From the NCBI GenBank assembly GCA_019843655.1, contig JACDQD010000001.1:47550443-47614442 (forward strand): DNA of 64,000 bases, written 5' to 3'. The DNA is from Lethocerus indicus. Taxonomy: Eukaryota; Arthropoda; Insecta; Hemiptera; Belostomatidae. A program made the position numbers and the translations under genes. Shown piece after piece: positions 26,608 through 58,850 of this stretch. The notes under the pieces were generated by a model, which saw nothing but the letters and a program-made list of their open reading frames with translations, had not been told where the DNA came from and did no database searches. The first letter of the stretch is position 1, and the number at the start of each line of letters is the position of its first letter.

Positions 26608-28314
26608 ATATATGTCACTCCATAGAAAGAAAACGTGTCTGAGTTTTGTGCAGGGACGAGTGACCCTGACAAATAAAAACCTATACCAGATTTAAATGTA
26701 CAGTTAGTACAGTTTAGTGTTTTATGTTCTACGATAATATAAGTGGTTAGAACTTGACGATTAATAAATGTGTAAATAAAATATTAGGTTTACAGAAACC
26801 GGGCGAGAAAGGACATGAGAAATTTCGTACTGGGGAGCGACGATACATTCCGCGATTACAACGGTCCGCGGAGACGCAATCGTGAGTATAAATGAGTCCT
26901 GTCTATATTTATCTGCCTGTCTACATTTAAATAATCGCGAAAGGATTTTGCACCCCTGTCTGTCTGTCAACAGAGAGGCCTTGGGACAAGCGAAACGGAT
27001 ATTCGAATAAAAATATCTGCATCCGTTGCCCAGGAAACTACACGGTCATAGCCAAGAGAGGCAGGTCTACGGTCATCATGGAAACACCTACGATAAAGAG
27101 CTGCAATCCCAGGTAGTATATGTAGGTACGGAGGGATAGCTCTTAGAGGAAACAATAGACAGGATACGGCTTATTATTAAAATACAATACGAAGGTTTCC
27201 GCGGCCATCGTTCCCAGTAATATTTTTGTTATATATTTTTTTTATTTGTTTCTCTCTTCTGATCGGCACGTGTGAAAGTTGTGCTCTCAAGACCGGTGAT
27301 GTGTGAGAGTCGTGCTCTCGAATGCGGTCTTTGTGACCGCGGGCCAATTCCCGCCGGCGGTTTCTCCCCGAAAATCTTCTTCAGCGGCTTCCTCCACTCG
27401 GCTTCCTCGCAAAGGGGCAAAGCCCCCGTTCCCCCTTCCTTGGAAAAAACCCTTCCTGGGAAGGTTCCCAGTAATACAAATAACTCATACTCCTAACAGG
27501 ATTGACAATGTACCCCACCTCCAGGTATGTAGGGGACCCCGGGTTGATCTACTCTATAGTCGGACCCTGATGATGGAACCGGCAAGGGACGCCATTGGGG
27601 GTCCACTGGAGCTCGCCCGTTTGGTTTCCAAACACAGGAAAAATCCCGGACTAGCCAGGGGCAATTATTAGATACTTACTGATAATTTAAATTAACTGAG
27701 CGTCAACTACTCAATTTTAGACGGGATCATCGACCCCGTTCGGTGATTCCCGATGACTCCTATATATCTGCTTTTGACTTCCAGTTTTCTGTCCAGGAAA
27801 AGCGGATACGGGTTGAAGTCCCAGGTTGTTTTCGGGCCGGAACCCGGCAGCCCGGTAGGCGAGGGGAACCACCAGGTGGTCATTATGGTGACGCACAGGA
27901 GCCAAGTCAGGATGTGCCATTTCCAGTACAACGTCATCGGTAAATTTCAGACGAATTTTGTCTCTGCCACAGGAAATAATGTTGATTCCTAATAATAATA
28001 ACGCCCGGGTTATTACGACTGAGGGTCGTAGGAATGTGTATTCGGCCTTGGCGTGCACAATGCACACTGGACAAATGGAAGCGGAAAATACAGATGGCAC
28101 TGATTAGGAATTGAGTACAACTCACTAGATGTGGGCTCGATATTCTACAAAAAAATTAAGAAGATAAAATTCGTCCGCAAATAATCGAATTTAAAATGTT
28201 TTCAGTATAATTTGATAACGCGGTAATCCATGAAAGATTTTCACTTTCATTGGTGGGGAAAAGCTTTATTATTGAAAAATCATTGAATTAGAGTCTCGTG
28301 TTTCATCTTTCGGC

Positions 28315-28376
<62 letters not shown>

Positions 28377-30881
28377 CTACGTGGCTTCTGTAGAAAAAAA
28401 ACTGAGTTGGTGAAATGATCAGGAAACAGTTTGCAGTAAATGTATTATCATTTTCTTAATTGAATTAATTGAAAATACAATTTTGGCCCGAAAGGGGGGA
28501 TTTAACCCGTATTATTGCGTTAAAGAAAGTTTTATTTGTATATTGCAGTGAAGAAATGCCCTCGGCTGAATGTCGGCGAAGGAGTGAGGGCTAGCTGTAC
28601 GGCCGGAGACTCCTGGGGATCCCAGTGCATTTTCGACTGTGAAAATCCTCGTAGCCGACTTCTGGGTCACCGTCGTTCCGACTGCAACCACCGCCTCGTT
28701 TGGACCAACCCACCGCCCCGGTGCCACAGTAAGTCCTAACTATGAGTATTAATAAATAAATAAAATTTTTAAAAAAGGGGGAAAGCCAGTGGGGTCCTTT
28801 TCCTTTGGTCTCTATTTGTTACTAGCGATACTTGAACAACAATGTCGCTTATTGTATTCAGTCGTGGCAATCAAATAGTTAAAAGAAAATTGAATAATTT
28901 ATATATAGGAGAAGATTCCTATATATTTCAAGAAATGTCATGACGAGGGGTCGGTCTCGTACGCTCGTAATTACGAACATCAATACGTTGTTAACATTTT
29001 GTCCAAGATATTTATAATGTCCGTCCCAATACATCGTGGGAGCTACTATAACTATAAAGTATAAAAACATATATTACTATAATATTAATTAAGCATCCTG
29101 CGCGTTTTTAAAAGAACTTAATTGCTCGGATAATTTTTCGATCAGTGAATATACAAACTTACTCTGAAAAAAATGTTCTTTGAGCGGTGTAATCCGCTTA
29201 TTTAAAAGCCAGCGTATTTAAAAGCTGGCGAGAACAGAAAGGCGATCGATAAGAAACTAGTTGGAGTTATTCATTATCGCCGCCATCCTGACACTTATTT
29301 TTGCTCCTAAGTAATGTGATTTTCCGGGCTTTTCTGTATTGGCCAACCTTGGGAATTCGATTATTGCGCTGTCCCCGCGGTATCGCGCGATCCTGCCGGA
29401 AATTAGATATTAATTATTCGATTTTTTACCGCAGTAGCCTTCGCTCGTTCTTTATGGGGATTTTTTTAGCTCATTCTCTCTTCTGGGAAGCATGAACGAG
29501 TGTTTTAACCCCCGAAACCTTTTGCCCCCCCCCCTCGCCGTGTTGAGATAGAAGGAACAACAAGCTCACTCGGGTGGTACCGGCCTCATACCGTGGTTTT
29601 CTTTGTTTTTTAGTGGCATGTGTGAAAATGTCGCTCTCAAAACTGTCTGGTGACTGGTTCATTGACCTATCATTCTGAATCGATTCGTTGGCCTATTCCC
29701 GCCGTTGGTTTCTGCTCGCAATCCCCAAGTCTGGGACACCTTGGTTCCGTCAGACGCGACCCGTTGGCATCTTTATTTCTAATGAAGATAAACGCGGTGA
29801 TAAAATGGCGGCTGTTTTCAGGTAGGTTCGACGGTGGATGCCCGGCACCGCTAAGCCCGGAAAACGGGTACTTGGCCTGCAGGAGGCTGCCGGGAAGGGT
29901 TGCCAACAGCCGGCAGCCGATACCCGAAGGGACTGTCTGCCACTTTATGTGCCAGCCCGGTTTCAGGATCCCCAACACTCAGCAGACGACAGCCACCATC
30001 CGCTGTTCCGCCGGAAACTGGAACGTCACGCGGGATCCTACCTGCGTCCGTAAGTATCATTTTCACCCTCTCTTGTACACCTACAAATAATTTAGTAATT
30101 TATATAAATTATTTTCGATTACCCGTTATGTGGTCTGCGAAGATTTGGAATACGGTAGCTTTCTCGATCTTTTGTCTCCTCCCGCCGGTTTGGAGGAGAA
30201 AGGAAATCGAGAAAACTATTGCGAATAAATAATTTATTATATAAATTTTCGACCTTGCTGTAAATATACATTTTTATATTAAGCATTTTTTAACGTTCCC
30301 TATAATTCGCCAGTTGTGAGATTTGAGGTACGGATTGAGCTGCTTTTGTCTCCTATCACTGTCCCTACCTAACTTAAAACTAACATCCACGGTATACGGG
30401 CGGATTGTAACTGCCGACCCCTTGGTCCCAAGGCGCGATAAGCAATTTAAGTTTTTTTTTAAATTTTTATATGTTCGCGAGTATTAATAGCTACAATTTG
30501 CAATTGTTGTATTTGGAGATTTAAGCTATTTGTTTCCAGGGCCGAATTCGATGTGGAAAATCATACGCCCAAATGATAACGTGAGCAAACATTTAAATTC
30601 CGTGTTAAAGGTATTTTCATTCGGACTATCGATTATGTATTTCCGATAAAATCGTTTACATTGTCCGCCGGGAATATTATAGAAACATCATTGGAATATT
30701 GAATAATGTATGTTCTATAGCCGGGACACGCGTTGTTTTAAAATTGTTATTGTTGTGTCATCTGTCCTAATATTATTATACTTGTATATTTCTTTACTTA
30801 TGTGCCCGGTTCACAGTGAAGGGCAGTATACTCAGCAACAGTCTGTACGAAAATGAGATCAAACGCAACGGTGGCGATTAA
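21964..30881 (+). CDS. Secreted HYR-like plus two-sushi-domain protein
   Basis: Model of eight exons: 21964-22000, 26043-26104, 26788-26881, 26974-27112, 27797-27939, 28549-28728, 29822-30049, 30817-30881; phases join throughout, giving 315 residues. Exon 1 is a signal peptide (MSFLILVLLLASG). Exons 2-3 are a basic linker. Exons 4-5 form an HYR-type immunoglobulin-like domain (CIRCPGNYTVIAKRG ... GNHQVVIMVTHRSQVRMCHF). Exons 6 and 7 each encode one sushi/CCP module with Cys spacing and Trp as expected (LVWTNPPPRCH; CSAGNWNVTRDPTCV), both phase 1-1. Exon 8 gives a short polar tail and TAA. The combination recalls SRPX and insect Hikaru-genki-type proteins, but I cannot assign an orthologue. 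Exons 4-7 are firm; exon 2's acceptor has a poor pyrimidine tract, and exons 1-3 and 8 are inferred from phase and splice sites. Confidence 0.68.
23364..23404. repeat. (TA)n microsatellite
   Basis: Pure TA run inside the large first intron of the HYR-sushi gene. Confidence 0.95.
24076..24132. repeat. (TA)n microsatellite
   Basis: Pure TA run about 55 bp long. Confidence 0.95.
24514..24563. repeat. (TA)n microsatellite
   Basis: Pure TA run about 48 bp long. Confidence 0.95.
24665..24717. repeat. (TA)n microsatellite
   Basis: Pure TA run about 50 bp long. Its left flank (after the 24.5-kb tract) and others nearby share short similar pieces, suggesting local duplication. Confidence 0.95.
24995..25026. 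repeat. (CAGG)n tetranucleotide repeat
   Basis: About six GCAG/CAGG units followed by a small CATCTGC...GCAGATG inverted repeat (about 25025-25046). Confidence 0.85.
26235..26488. repeat. Foldback element, best copy in window
   Basis: Two long inverted arms of about 110-120 bp with a short spacer (about 26345-26375). The left arm reads CTGTCTCCTCTCGCTGGT ... CCGGTTTCGGCTGCTCGCC ... CTTCAGTAG, and the right arm is its near-exact reverse complement. The arms differ at only a few positions, so this is the youngest copy seen. No coding capacity, so it is a non-autonomous hairpin/MITE-type element. It lies in the intron between the second and third exons of the HYR-sushi gene. Confidence 0.9.
26558..26612. 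repeat. (TA)n microsatellite
   Basis: TA run with a TATG variant end, 70 bp after the foldback element. Confidence 0.95.
27240..27460. repeat. Interspersed repeat with GTGTGA-GTGCTCTC motif
   Basis: Contains two internal copies of the pattern GTGTGA(A/G)AGT(T/C)GTGCTCTC. It also shares CGTGTGAAA...GCTCTCAA and ATTCCCGCCG...GGTTTCT blocks with 29590-29740. Both copies lie in introns of the HYR-sushi gene. Confidence 0.55.
28319..28374. repeat. (TA)n microsatellite
   Basis: Pure TA run about 55 bp long, 175 bp before a sushi exon. Confidence 0.95.
28765..28850. repeat. Dispersed repeat (AAAGCCAGTGGGGT family)
   Basis: A run of A, then GGGGGAAAGCCAGTGGGGTC, then TTACTAGCGATACTTG. Related copies at about 39825-39930 and 40800-40900 share AAAGCCAGTGGGGT and TTACTAGTGCTACTTG-type blocks. 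Confidence 0.6.
29590..29740. repeat. Second copy of the GTGTGA-GCTCTC repeat
   Basis: Shares blocks in the same order with 27240-27460 but is shortened and diverged. Confidence 0.5.
30155..30215. repeat. Short hairpin with foldback-family end sequence
   Basis: CTTTCTCGAT...CTCCTCC is followed by GGAGGAGAAAGGAAATCGAG, a near-perfect hairpin. The CGAGAAAAC end also occurs at the right end of the 42-kb foldback copy, so this may be a deletion derivative made only of the two ends. Confidence 0.6.
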
Positions 30882-33161
30882 TTACGGTCGTTGAACAACG
30901 CCGTCGGGAGCATCGAGTAACGTTTCGGGTCAGTAAGCCAACCGTACGCATCAGGGAGATGAAATATCAACGCTCAATTATGTAAAATAAAAAAACCAAA
31001 AGTACGTTCATAATCGAGTGCAAGCACATTAAACCACAGTGTGCTAACTGAGGTTTAATAATAATTAAATTAATAATATTATTACTAATAATAATTAATA
31101 ATTTTCTATACAGAAAATATTGAATTGTTACCCTAATGCAATGAATGTAAAATGATACAATACAAGAAGTTTATGTTGTATTATTCCAGGTACCCCTACA
31201 TGCGTTCGTTCATAAGGTAAAACAAAAAAAAAGCCTCGCTTTTGGTGTAATTTTTTTAATACATTAAATTGGACGTTGTAATTAATTTCTTAATATATGA
31301 TTGTAGTTTATTTAAAACGACTAATGTAAAAATATGTTTATTATTTTTGTACAAATAAAAGCTTTAGTTTCTCGCTACCAGGCAGTTGTTTTTATTATTC
31401 GTTCTTTAAGCTTTCGTTCTGTTGTCACAATGATAAGTTATTAGCATAACAATAGCCGCACAGAGTAATTCAATACATTAATTACATATCTAAGCTACAC
31501 ACTACTCAGGATATTGCTTATAGCAATATTTATTCCTACAACAAATTTTCTGAAAAATAAAATGTAAAACGATAAAATAAGAATTGAGAACATTTAATAT
31601 TTCGTCCACTTCGGGACGGCTACGAACTTCTGTACTTCAGGTAATTTGTACAATATCAGGCCAAACTTAAGCTGACTTCTCCTTTAATGGTTTTTCTACT
31701 CCACTACTCGCCAGTATTCGGTTAGATTGAAGAAACTGTCAACAAATGAAATTTCCGACTCCAATTCTGGCACATTTCGCTTTTCCGCGATTTCAAACGC
31801 TTATAATTTACATTCAACGACTCGATTCCATTTCCGAGGTCACTCCACTGGGTTCTGTCTATAAATAAATGCGAATGTCACCAGTAGTAACCCTAGAAAA
31901 AACAGGCAGGTTTTTGCCTTACATTTCGTCTTTCTTTAACAAAGAAATATGTACAAATTAGAACGATAGAGCGTTCTTGTAAATTACATTTCGTGTTTTT
32001 TTTTCTTAAAGGAGAATGGACGGAACGATATTTTGGCTTTCGCGTCGATCCGATTAAGAATTTTAGAAAAATGAGCGCCTGAAACCCACACGCCACCGAA
32101 GTGAAATTTCTTTAGTTTTTATATTGGTGATTTTCGCGTATTATTACATTAATAATTTTTTAATAAATTAATAATATATTAAAACTCTATTGTTGTTTGT
32201 CTGTAAGGAAATCGTATATGTTGAACGTTTGCGAAAAGAAAGACGCAAACTTATTTACATTAAACAAATGTACCGTTTTTACGAATCGGCAAACCGTTTT
32301 CGGATGTTTGGCGGCCAGGTAGAGAATTTGCAAAAACATTACTGTAATTTGGCATTTTTTCATTTAATACTACCTTTCTAACCATGTTTCCTTTCATTCC
32401 TCTTGTTAATCGTTATTAATGTAATAATTCGATAAAATCGCGAATATAAAAATTTAAGAAGTTTCACTTTTGTTGCGTGTGGATATCACGCACTCATTTT
32501 TTATTTTAAGTCGCGGCTAAAATTTTTAAAAATCATATTTAGTGAAAGTGTGATATAATAATTCAAACTGTATATGTGCCCGTATAACGGACGCTTAAAT
32601 CGTAAAAAAGGAGCTCCAGTCAAAACTTATACCGTGTACCATTGCAGTAAATACTCACAGGGGTCGGCGTACAATCCTAGATTGTACTTGTACATTTGTG
32701 GCAATAAAAGAGTTCAAAAATAAAAAAGTATATAATCGGATATATTTCTGTACTATTTTCTGAACACATCTGTAAACGAAAATGCCGTCGCTCGTTTCCG
32801 GTTTACCGAAAGTCCGGCGGCCGAAGTCTAAGAATTTCAGTTACGGGGCCGAGATTTATTTTTGTTTAACCCTTCCCTCTGCCCCGGCCGAAGCTATGAA
32901 CATCGGTCAGGAGTGGGATCGGGGAGATGGAACAGGCGGGGCTCCCTCTAAAAGGATTACCGATAAGTGGAAACCCTAGAAAAGGGGGTTGAAATTCAAT
33001 TAGCGACTGGACAACAAGTCTCCGCCCGAGCAGATTGCCCGGCGCATATAGCCCGCGACTCCCAATTCTTCTCGAAACATCGCTTACAATTTTCTTTTTC
33101 TCAAAGCCCCCAGTTCCACCGACGAATTTTCGGGACGGTTTAATTAAATTCGAAGGAGGAA
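30882..33161. other. 3' UTR and intergenic DNA before NINAC
   Basis: No supported gene. A 65-codon frame at 32782-32979 with GC-richer sequence lies about 180 bases before the NINAC start and probably belongs to its promoter or 5' UTR. Confidence 0.4.
31354..31360 (+). promoter_or_regulatory. Polyadenylation signal, HYR-sushi gene
   Basis: AATAAA in ACAAATAAAAGC about 475 bases after the predicted TAA stop; a suitable end for the transcript but not proven. Confidence 0.4.
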
Positions 33162-47327
<14,166 letters not shown>

Positions 47328-48480
47328 GAGACATTGGTTATTGTCTTGTGATAGGCATTTATGTTGCCGAATTTTTTGTTCTGAACAAATTACTAATATT
47401 GTTATTTAAATTATGTGGGAAGCATCACAAATCATGACCTACAGCCAATATTTAAAAGTGATTTAATCTAGGAATAACATTTGGTTATGGATTTTAGTGC
47501 ATGCAGTATACTTGTGGATAATATTAATTATTGTACAAATACTACGTCTGATAATTTGGTTTATAATCTCTAAATTAATTGTTCAATATTAAATTTTTGT
47601 TTTCATCAGATAATTTGAAACCTTATTCATCAAGAAAGTGGTCGTAATAAATAGCTCCTGACTATGGCCTGTTGTTTGACTGTACTTAATGGTATATTTT
47701 ATGTATTCTGATCACATATTTTATTAAAAGATACATAGAAACATTGAATACTTTCCTTGAAACCAGAACTATAAATTACCATAAAATATTATTAATTTTG
47801 TCCCGCTATACAAAGATACACAGGATAAAAATATTACAAAGTTATAAAAATGTTTGGAAACATGAATATTACAAAAAAGCATTGGGGCTGAACTTTTTAA
47901 CACCACAGACAGCATTGTTTTTTCTCCCTAATGTTATTGATAAAAATGAAAAAATATAATTAGTGCTTTTTAAATAATATAACGTCTCATAAAAGAAAAA
48001 ATGCTTCATTTCTTCTGTTAGGAACTTCCACTTTAGATGTAATCATTAAAAACTGTCAATAAATTTAAAAGTTTAGTATGCACCATCTTTGTTTTTAGCT
48101 GCTATTAGTAGTATATTATTACTCTTAATCTTATATCTTCCCTTTTATCTACAACTGTACCGATGAATTTCAGAGGCAATTCGAACTCTAAAATTATTTT
48201 CCTCCTCATTTTAAAATGAGTATGTCTAATTTTTTTTTATTGCTTCCTTTCGAAGGATGTAGAATTATGAGTAAAAAGATGCGGACATTAAATCACATTG
48301 TCATTTCAAATTATAATCGGAATATAGTGCCATATTAATAACGCGTGGCAATTTATTTACTTCATGTCAAATAATAATATAGTTTTGATTTTACGCGCAA
48401 AGATAAGGATCTTTACAAGTCTTAACTTGTAGTCATTTTATGTTGTCAGTTGGTTTAACGGTATAAATTGAGTGTAAGAA
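47328..48480. other. NINAC 3' UTR and spacer to Greatwall
   Basis: AT-rich with few CpG. Polyadenylation signals AATAAA occur at 47646-47651 and near 48058. A 71-codon frame at 47744-47959 has no recognisable feature. Confidence 0.5.
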
Positions 48481-48621
48481 ATGTCGGCGAGAAAGAAGCA
48501 TATCTGTAATTGTAAAGGAGTTTTCGAAAACTTATTCATGAGCAAGAATGAAAGCCTCTCGGAAATAGATAATTCCTTGATTAGGAGCGAATATTATAAG
48601 GATCTCTCATCGTCTTTTATA
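48481..48621 (+). CDS. Candidate alternative first exon of Greatwall
   Basis: ATG-started open block of 47 codons (MSARKKHICNCKGVFENLF...) ending at a strong GTAAGT donor in phase 0. It can therefore splice in frame to the Greatwall exon at 49505, just like the exon at 48854. Alternatively it is the first exon of a tiny separate gene. No family is recognised; several Cys and Lys residues are near the start. Confidence 0.45.
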
Positions 48622-48853
48622 GTAAGTTTTTGTTTAGAATAGTGCCGTCTGTACTTCAAAAATCAAATTTAGGTTTGTCAGCCTGTGTCAGTTTTTAACT
48701 CATTCAATTTAGCTGCATTCTGCTAACCCCTCGTGCCGAAACTGCCATTGACGTTACTTTCCATTGGACTGTGAAAAATGTTGTAAGTGACTCTCCGTTT
48801 GACCCCGCTTTTTGTTTGACCCCAATTGCAAACTTTTGAATTAATTGATTAGT

Positions 48854-55268
<6,415 letters not shown>

Positions 55269-55854
55269 CTTGATGTCGTAAGTAATATGTCTTTTGTTTT
55301 TAATTTGTTTAAATTTGAATGGAAAGCATGAATTACAAATCCTATTTTCAACCTTTTATAATATGCCTGCAAATGCCTTTTATAATAATGCAAAAACAAT
55401 TTTGGATGAAATTAATTTCACAGGAAGTGACATTTTTATAGAGTGAATGTTGTTAATGTACCTCAAGTACCTCATTTTACATTGTACCTGCTAATTTTCT
55501 ACTTCTATAATGATAATTATTATTAGATATTTTAAATGTAATTTAAAATTATCTGTGGTATTATATATCAAAATCATATTGTTACCATTAGTATTATTAA
55601 CTTGTATATATATACACAGTATATACAGTTGTCCAGTATATTTATATATTTGTATGTGTATATATATATATGTGTGTTATCTATTAATATACTTTTCACT
55701 ATACTGTATTGTCTTTCGTTGAAAGTTCCTTTAATGTGTTTTATATTTGTTTATGGTTAAAATTAGAAATAATGTACAATAAATTTTTTAGTATCCATAC
55801 ACATATATTGAGTAATTGGTATGTTTATTGTGTGTATGATGTATGTATGTGTGT

Positions 55855-55867
55855 GTGTATGTGTATA

Positions 55868-55925
<58 letters not shown>
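55855..55925. repeat. (TG)n(TA)n microsatellite
   Basis: TATG/TGTG tract passing into a 45-bp TA run. Confidence 0.95.
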
Positions 55926-57472
55926 CACAGATACACACTTCTTTTTTATTATTAAATGAAGAAAGCTGGTTTGTGATGATTTTTCATGAGAGTAATATGT
56001 CTATTCAAAGAAATCATTCTTAAGTTTACCATTTTATACGTCAATGATTTTGTATTACTATAGTATCAGACTATTTTAACAGTTCTTCCTGTGTACTCAT
56101 TTTAAGACTTTCTTTTCTTGCTAAATGCCTTGGCAAAGTTAATTGTTCTAATGGTTTTATTGAGTGATTTTTTTAAATAATATATTTTTTTACTTTTAAA
56201 GAATTAAAAATGAGAGGCACCATAACATGCTAATGTTTAGGCTCTATGTATATATATGTAAGCTCTCTGTGTGAGCTCTAATAATTCCAAGGAAACTTGT
56301 ACATGTTCAAGTTGTATGAAGATAGTTATGTTAAGACATGGATGGAATAGATTTTTTCTCTTAATGTTGTTTTTTTATGTTGTGCCTAACATTTGCCTAA
56401 GTCAAAGGACCAAACAATCTTTTTTGTTTATTAAACAGTTTAGGATTTTATAAGCTAAATTATATTATTGTTCAAATTGTGCCTTACTTCAATTATTTGA
56501 AGTTATTGAATAAGACCTTATTTATTTCCTCTGTTATTCACTTTTCAATAACAATATACAAGAAAGGAAAATAAACATTATTGAATGTTCAAGGACTTTC
56601 TTAAATAATTGTCTTTTCCACGTATAATGCATCAATTTTCTTGCACATTTTGTTTTCATTATCATTGTAGTGTAATTATTTTTGAAAAAGTACAAAAGAA
56701 TATGTTTCCCATCGGTTTGAGTTATAGTAATTTCAAAGCCATGTAATAATATTTGGATGTTTTCTGATTGACACACGCAGTGTACCGATTTAAATTTATT
56801 TAAAATGTACCTCATAAGAGTTTGGAAGTAAATTTTTTTTTGGAATGCTATACTCCCAACAGACGACCTCACGCATAAACTTATTAGGTTTCTTATTTCA
56901 GATTTTTCATATGTAAAATTAATTACTTTAAAATTATCCTTATAATTAGTTAATTCAATAATTGTATCAAAGTTTTTATTTCATACGTGTATCAAATATT
57001 GTATTCCGTTTCGACATATCAAGTGAGAAAATGTTTTTGTATCTACACCAGTCTATTAAGTCTACTGGTTTCGGCATTCCGTAATTAACTGTGAGGTACT
57101 TACTGAGCATTTTCTTCTGTAGGCTCACAATAACTCGAACGAGAAATTAAATATTTGGCTCAATTTCCCTGTAGCGAGCACAACAAGGTATCGTGACAAC
57201 CGAAACCATCGCTGCCGTAGCAGCGTTGCGACAGGGGTTGTCTTCGATTAGTGGATTTATCAAAGGCCGGAAGGCAGAGGCCGTTAACGGTGTAGTTTAA
57301 TTATATAAACCGGGAAATATATCTTAAAATCTATGGAAAACTGAGAAATAGGAAAGAGGCGTAGCTCTGTTACTATTCGTGATATACGGTGCATGAAAAC
57401 GCCACACTTGCAAGATACGTTAATTTACAGGAGGTAAAGGGGAATTAGTTTGTCCTATGCGAGGGTTTGGTA

Positions 57473-57875
57473 TACCGTAGTTTTCTCTCCATCTATAGTA
57501 GCTGTTTCGTGGTCAGTGCGGTAGTGTATCACTCTGGCACTGTCTTCGCGGCCGGGATGGGTGAACATAGCTGAACCGAGGTGTTCGGCGGGTACAGTTG
57601 ACGTCATCCCATCGATGACCTGCCGACTTGTCGCCAATATTGGCATAAAAAAGAATTTCAATGAACTTATGTTGTACTCTACCCGAGTAGGGTTCCTCTT
57701 TTTCCGTTATCGGTTCCGTCGCTACGCTAACTCCAAGGAAGCAAACGGGGCAAGAAACAGCTCACTAAAAGTAATACACCGGGGTAGATGAGTGACTCGC
57801 GACCGTAATGAGCGACCGAAAACGGCCTGGCAAAAGACCAAATCTGCGAGAGGAGACAGAAAATCGAACAGTTCG
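57473..57875. repeat. Foldback element with enlarged centre
   Basis: Left end GTATACCGTAGTTTTCTCTCC with GTATCACTCTGGCACTG. Right end GAGCGACCGAAAACGGCCTG through AAAGACCAAATCTGCGAGAG and GAGACAGAAAATCG. The ends match the 26.2- and 42-kb copies; the roughly 220-bp centre (about 57560-57780) does not and may be an insertion. Confidence 0.65.
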
Positions 57876-58201
57876 CTGAGTTTTAATGTTTTTTGTGTCG
57901 TGGCCGGAGTGGATAATGTGGAATACGGTTAGCGAGGAATGTTAGAGGTGGCAAAAACCAAATTTGTAGAACCGCCAGTAACTAAGCGCAGATAAGGTAG
58001 AGAGCTCCTTACTGGACGGGGCGAGAGAGAACCAATGGGCGATAAGGAGCGATAAAGGGGCGAGAGTGTGGAGGGGCCGCCGGCCGTGTGGAGGGAGGAG
58101 GGAGCGAGCCGCCCGGCTCAGTCGACGGGAAAAGCTTCCTCGACTGGGACACCGGTGCAGGGAGCGACTCCTGGTGACCTTTGACCTTTGACCGGGCTAC
58201 C

Positions 58202-58256
58202 ATGGAGCAGCAAGCCAACGTCATGTCGGTCATCGTCGAGAACTCGTCGCTCTCAG
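58202..58256 (+). CDS. Candidate first coding exon, gene continues beyond window
   Basis: ATG in a good context (CTACCATGG) opens 18 codons, MEQQANVMSVIVENSSLS, ending at a GTCAGT donor in phase 1. A GC-rich promoter-like stretch precedes it. No downstream partner exon is recognised before 63.3 kb. Family unknown. Confidence 0.5.
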
Positions 58257-58739
58257 GTCAGTACTGGGGCTACATTCGCCTTAGCGACGAGTCCGCTTTC
58301 ATTCGACCCCTATAGCGCGATTTAAACGGCTCGACGAGAAAAATACTCGGGACGCGTAAGAGGAAACCGGGCAGGGGGTGCATTTTTCTTCCATAGGCCA
58401 GTAGCCTCTTGTTAATTCCGATTTTTACGCATCCAACTACCACACTTCAAGAAAGGTCTTTGTGGACCTCAGTGAAGGAGTTTTTGATGTCGGTGTTTAA
58501 TTCTTGTGTACGCGTCCTCCGGCTGTCCTCCCTTAGGGAGCGCAGTCAGGGACTTCGTACTGGAAGCTTGAATTATATCTCGGAAGGCGATTTTAGGGGA
58601 TTTTTCGCAGAAACATTTCGCGGGATAGTCTGTCCTGGGAAAATACCGGAATGAGTCCGAGAAACCAGTAGGGCATGTGGAAATGGGAAGGATTACATTT
58701 TGGAGCCATCGTCGTCAGATTTGATTTCCGTTCAGAGTA

Positions 58740-58850
58740 CTCGGTCTTGGAGCAGCCCGGTTTCGGCTTCTCGCCATTGTCGGTAGATATCTTTCAGTGA
58801 CGCAATGCTCGGGTGATCCTGACGGCAGTGTCGTTAAATCGTTATTGTCT
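58740..58850. repeat. Foldback-family fragment
   Basis: GCCCGGTTTCGGCTTCTCGCC, ATTGTCGGTAG and GGGTGATCCTGACGGCAG match one arm of the family; the other arm is absent. Confidence 0.5.

Larger units (their letters stand above)
55269..58201. other. Greatwall 3' flank and next promoter region
   Basis: AT-rich until about 57.0 kb, with AATAAA at 55778-55783 as a possible transcript end. From about 57.1 kb CpG rises sharply. The 57.9-58.2 kb stretch is GC-rich with GAGGGAG/GGGAGCG motifs, as expected for a promoter and 5' UTR of the exon at 58202. Confidence 0.5.

Noticed and set aside
27717..28100. Overlapping open frames on both strands
   Set aside because: The + strand exon 27797-27939 encodes the second half of the HYR-like domain and joins in phase on both sides; the minus-strand frames are shadows.
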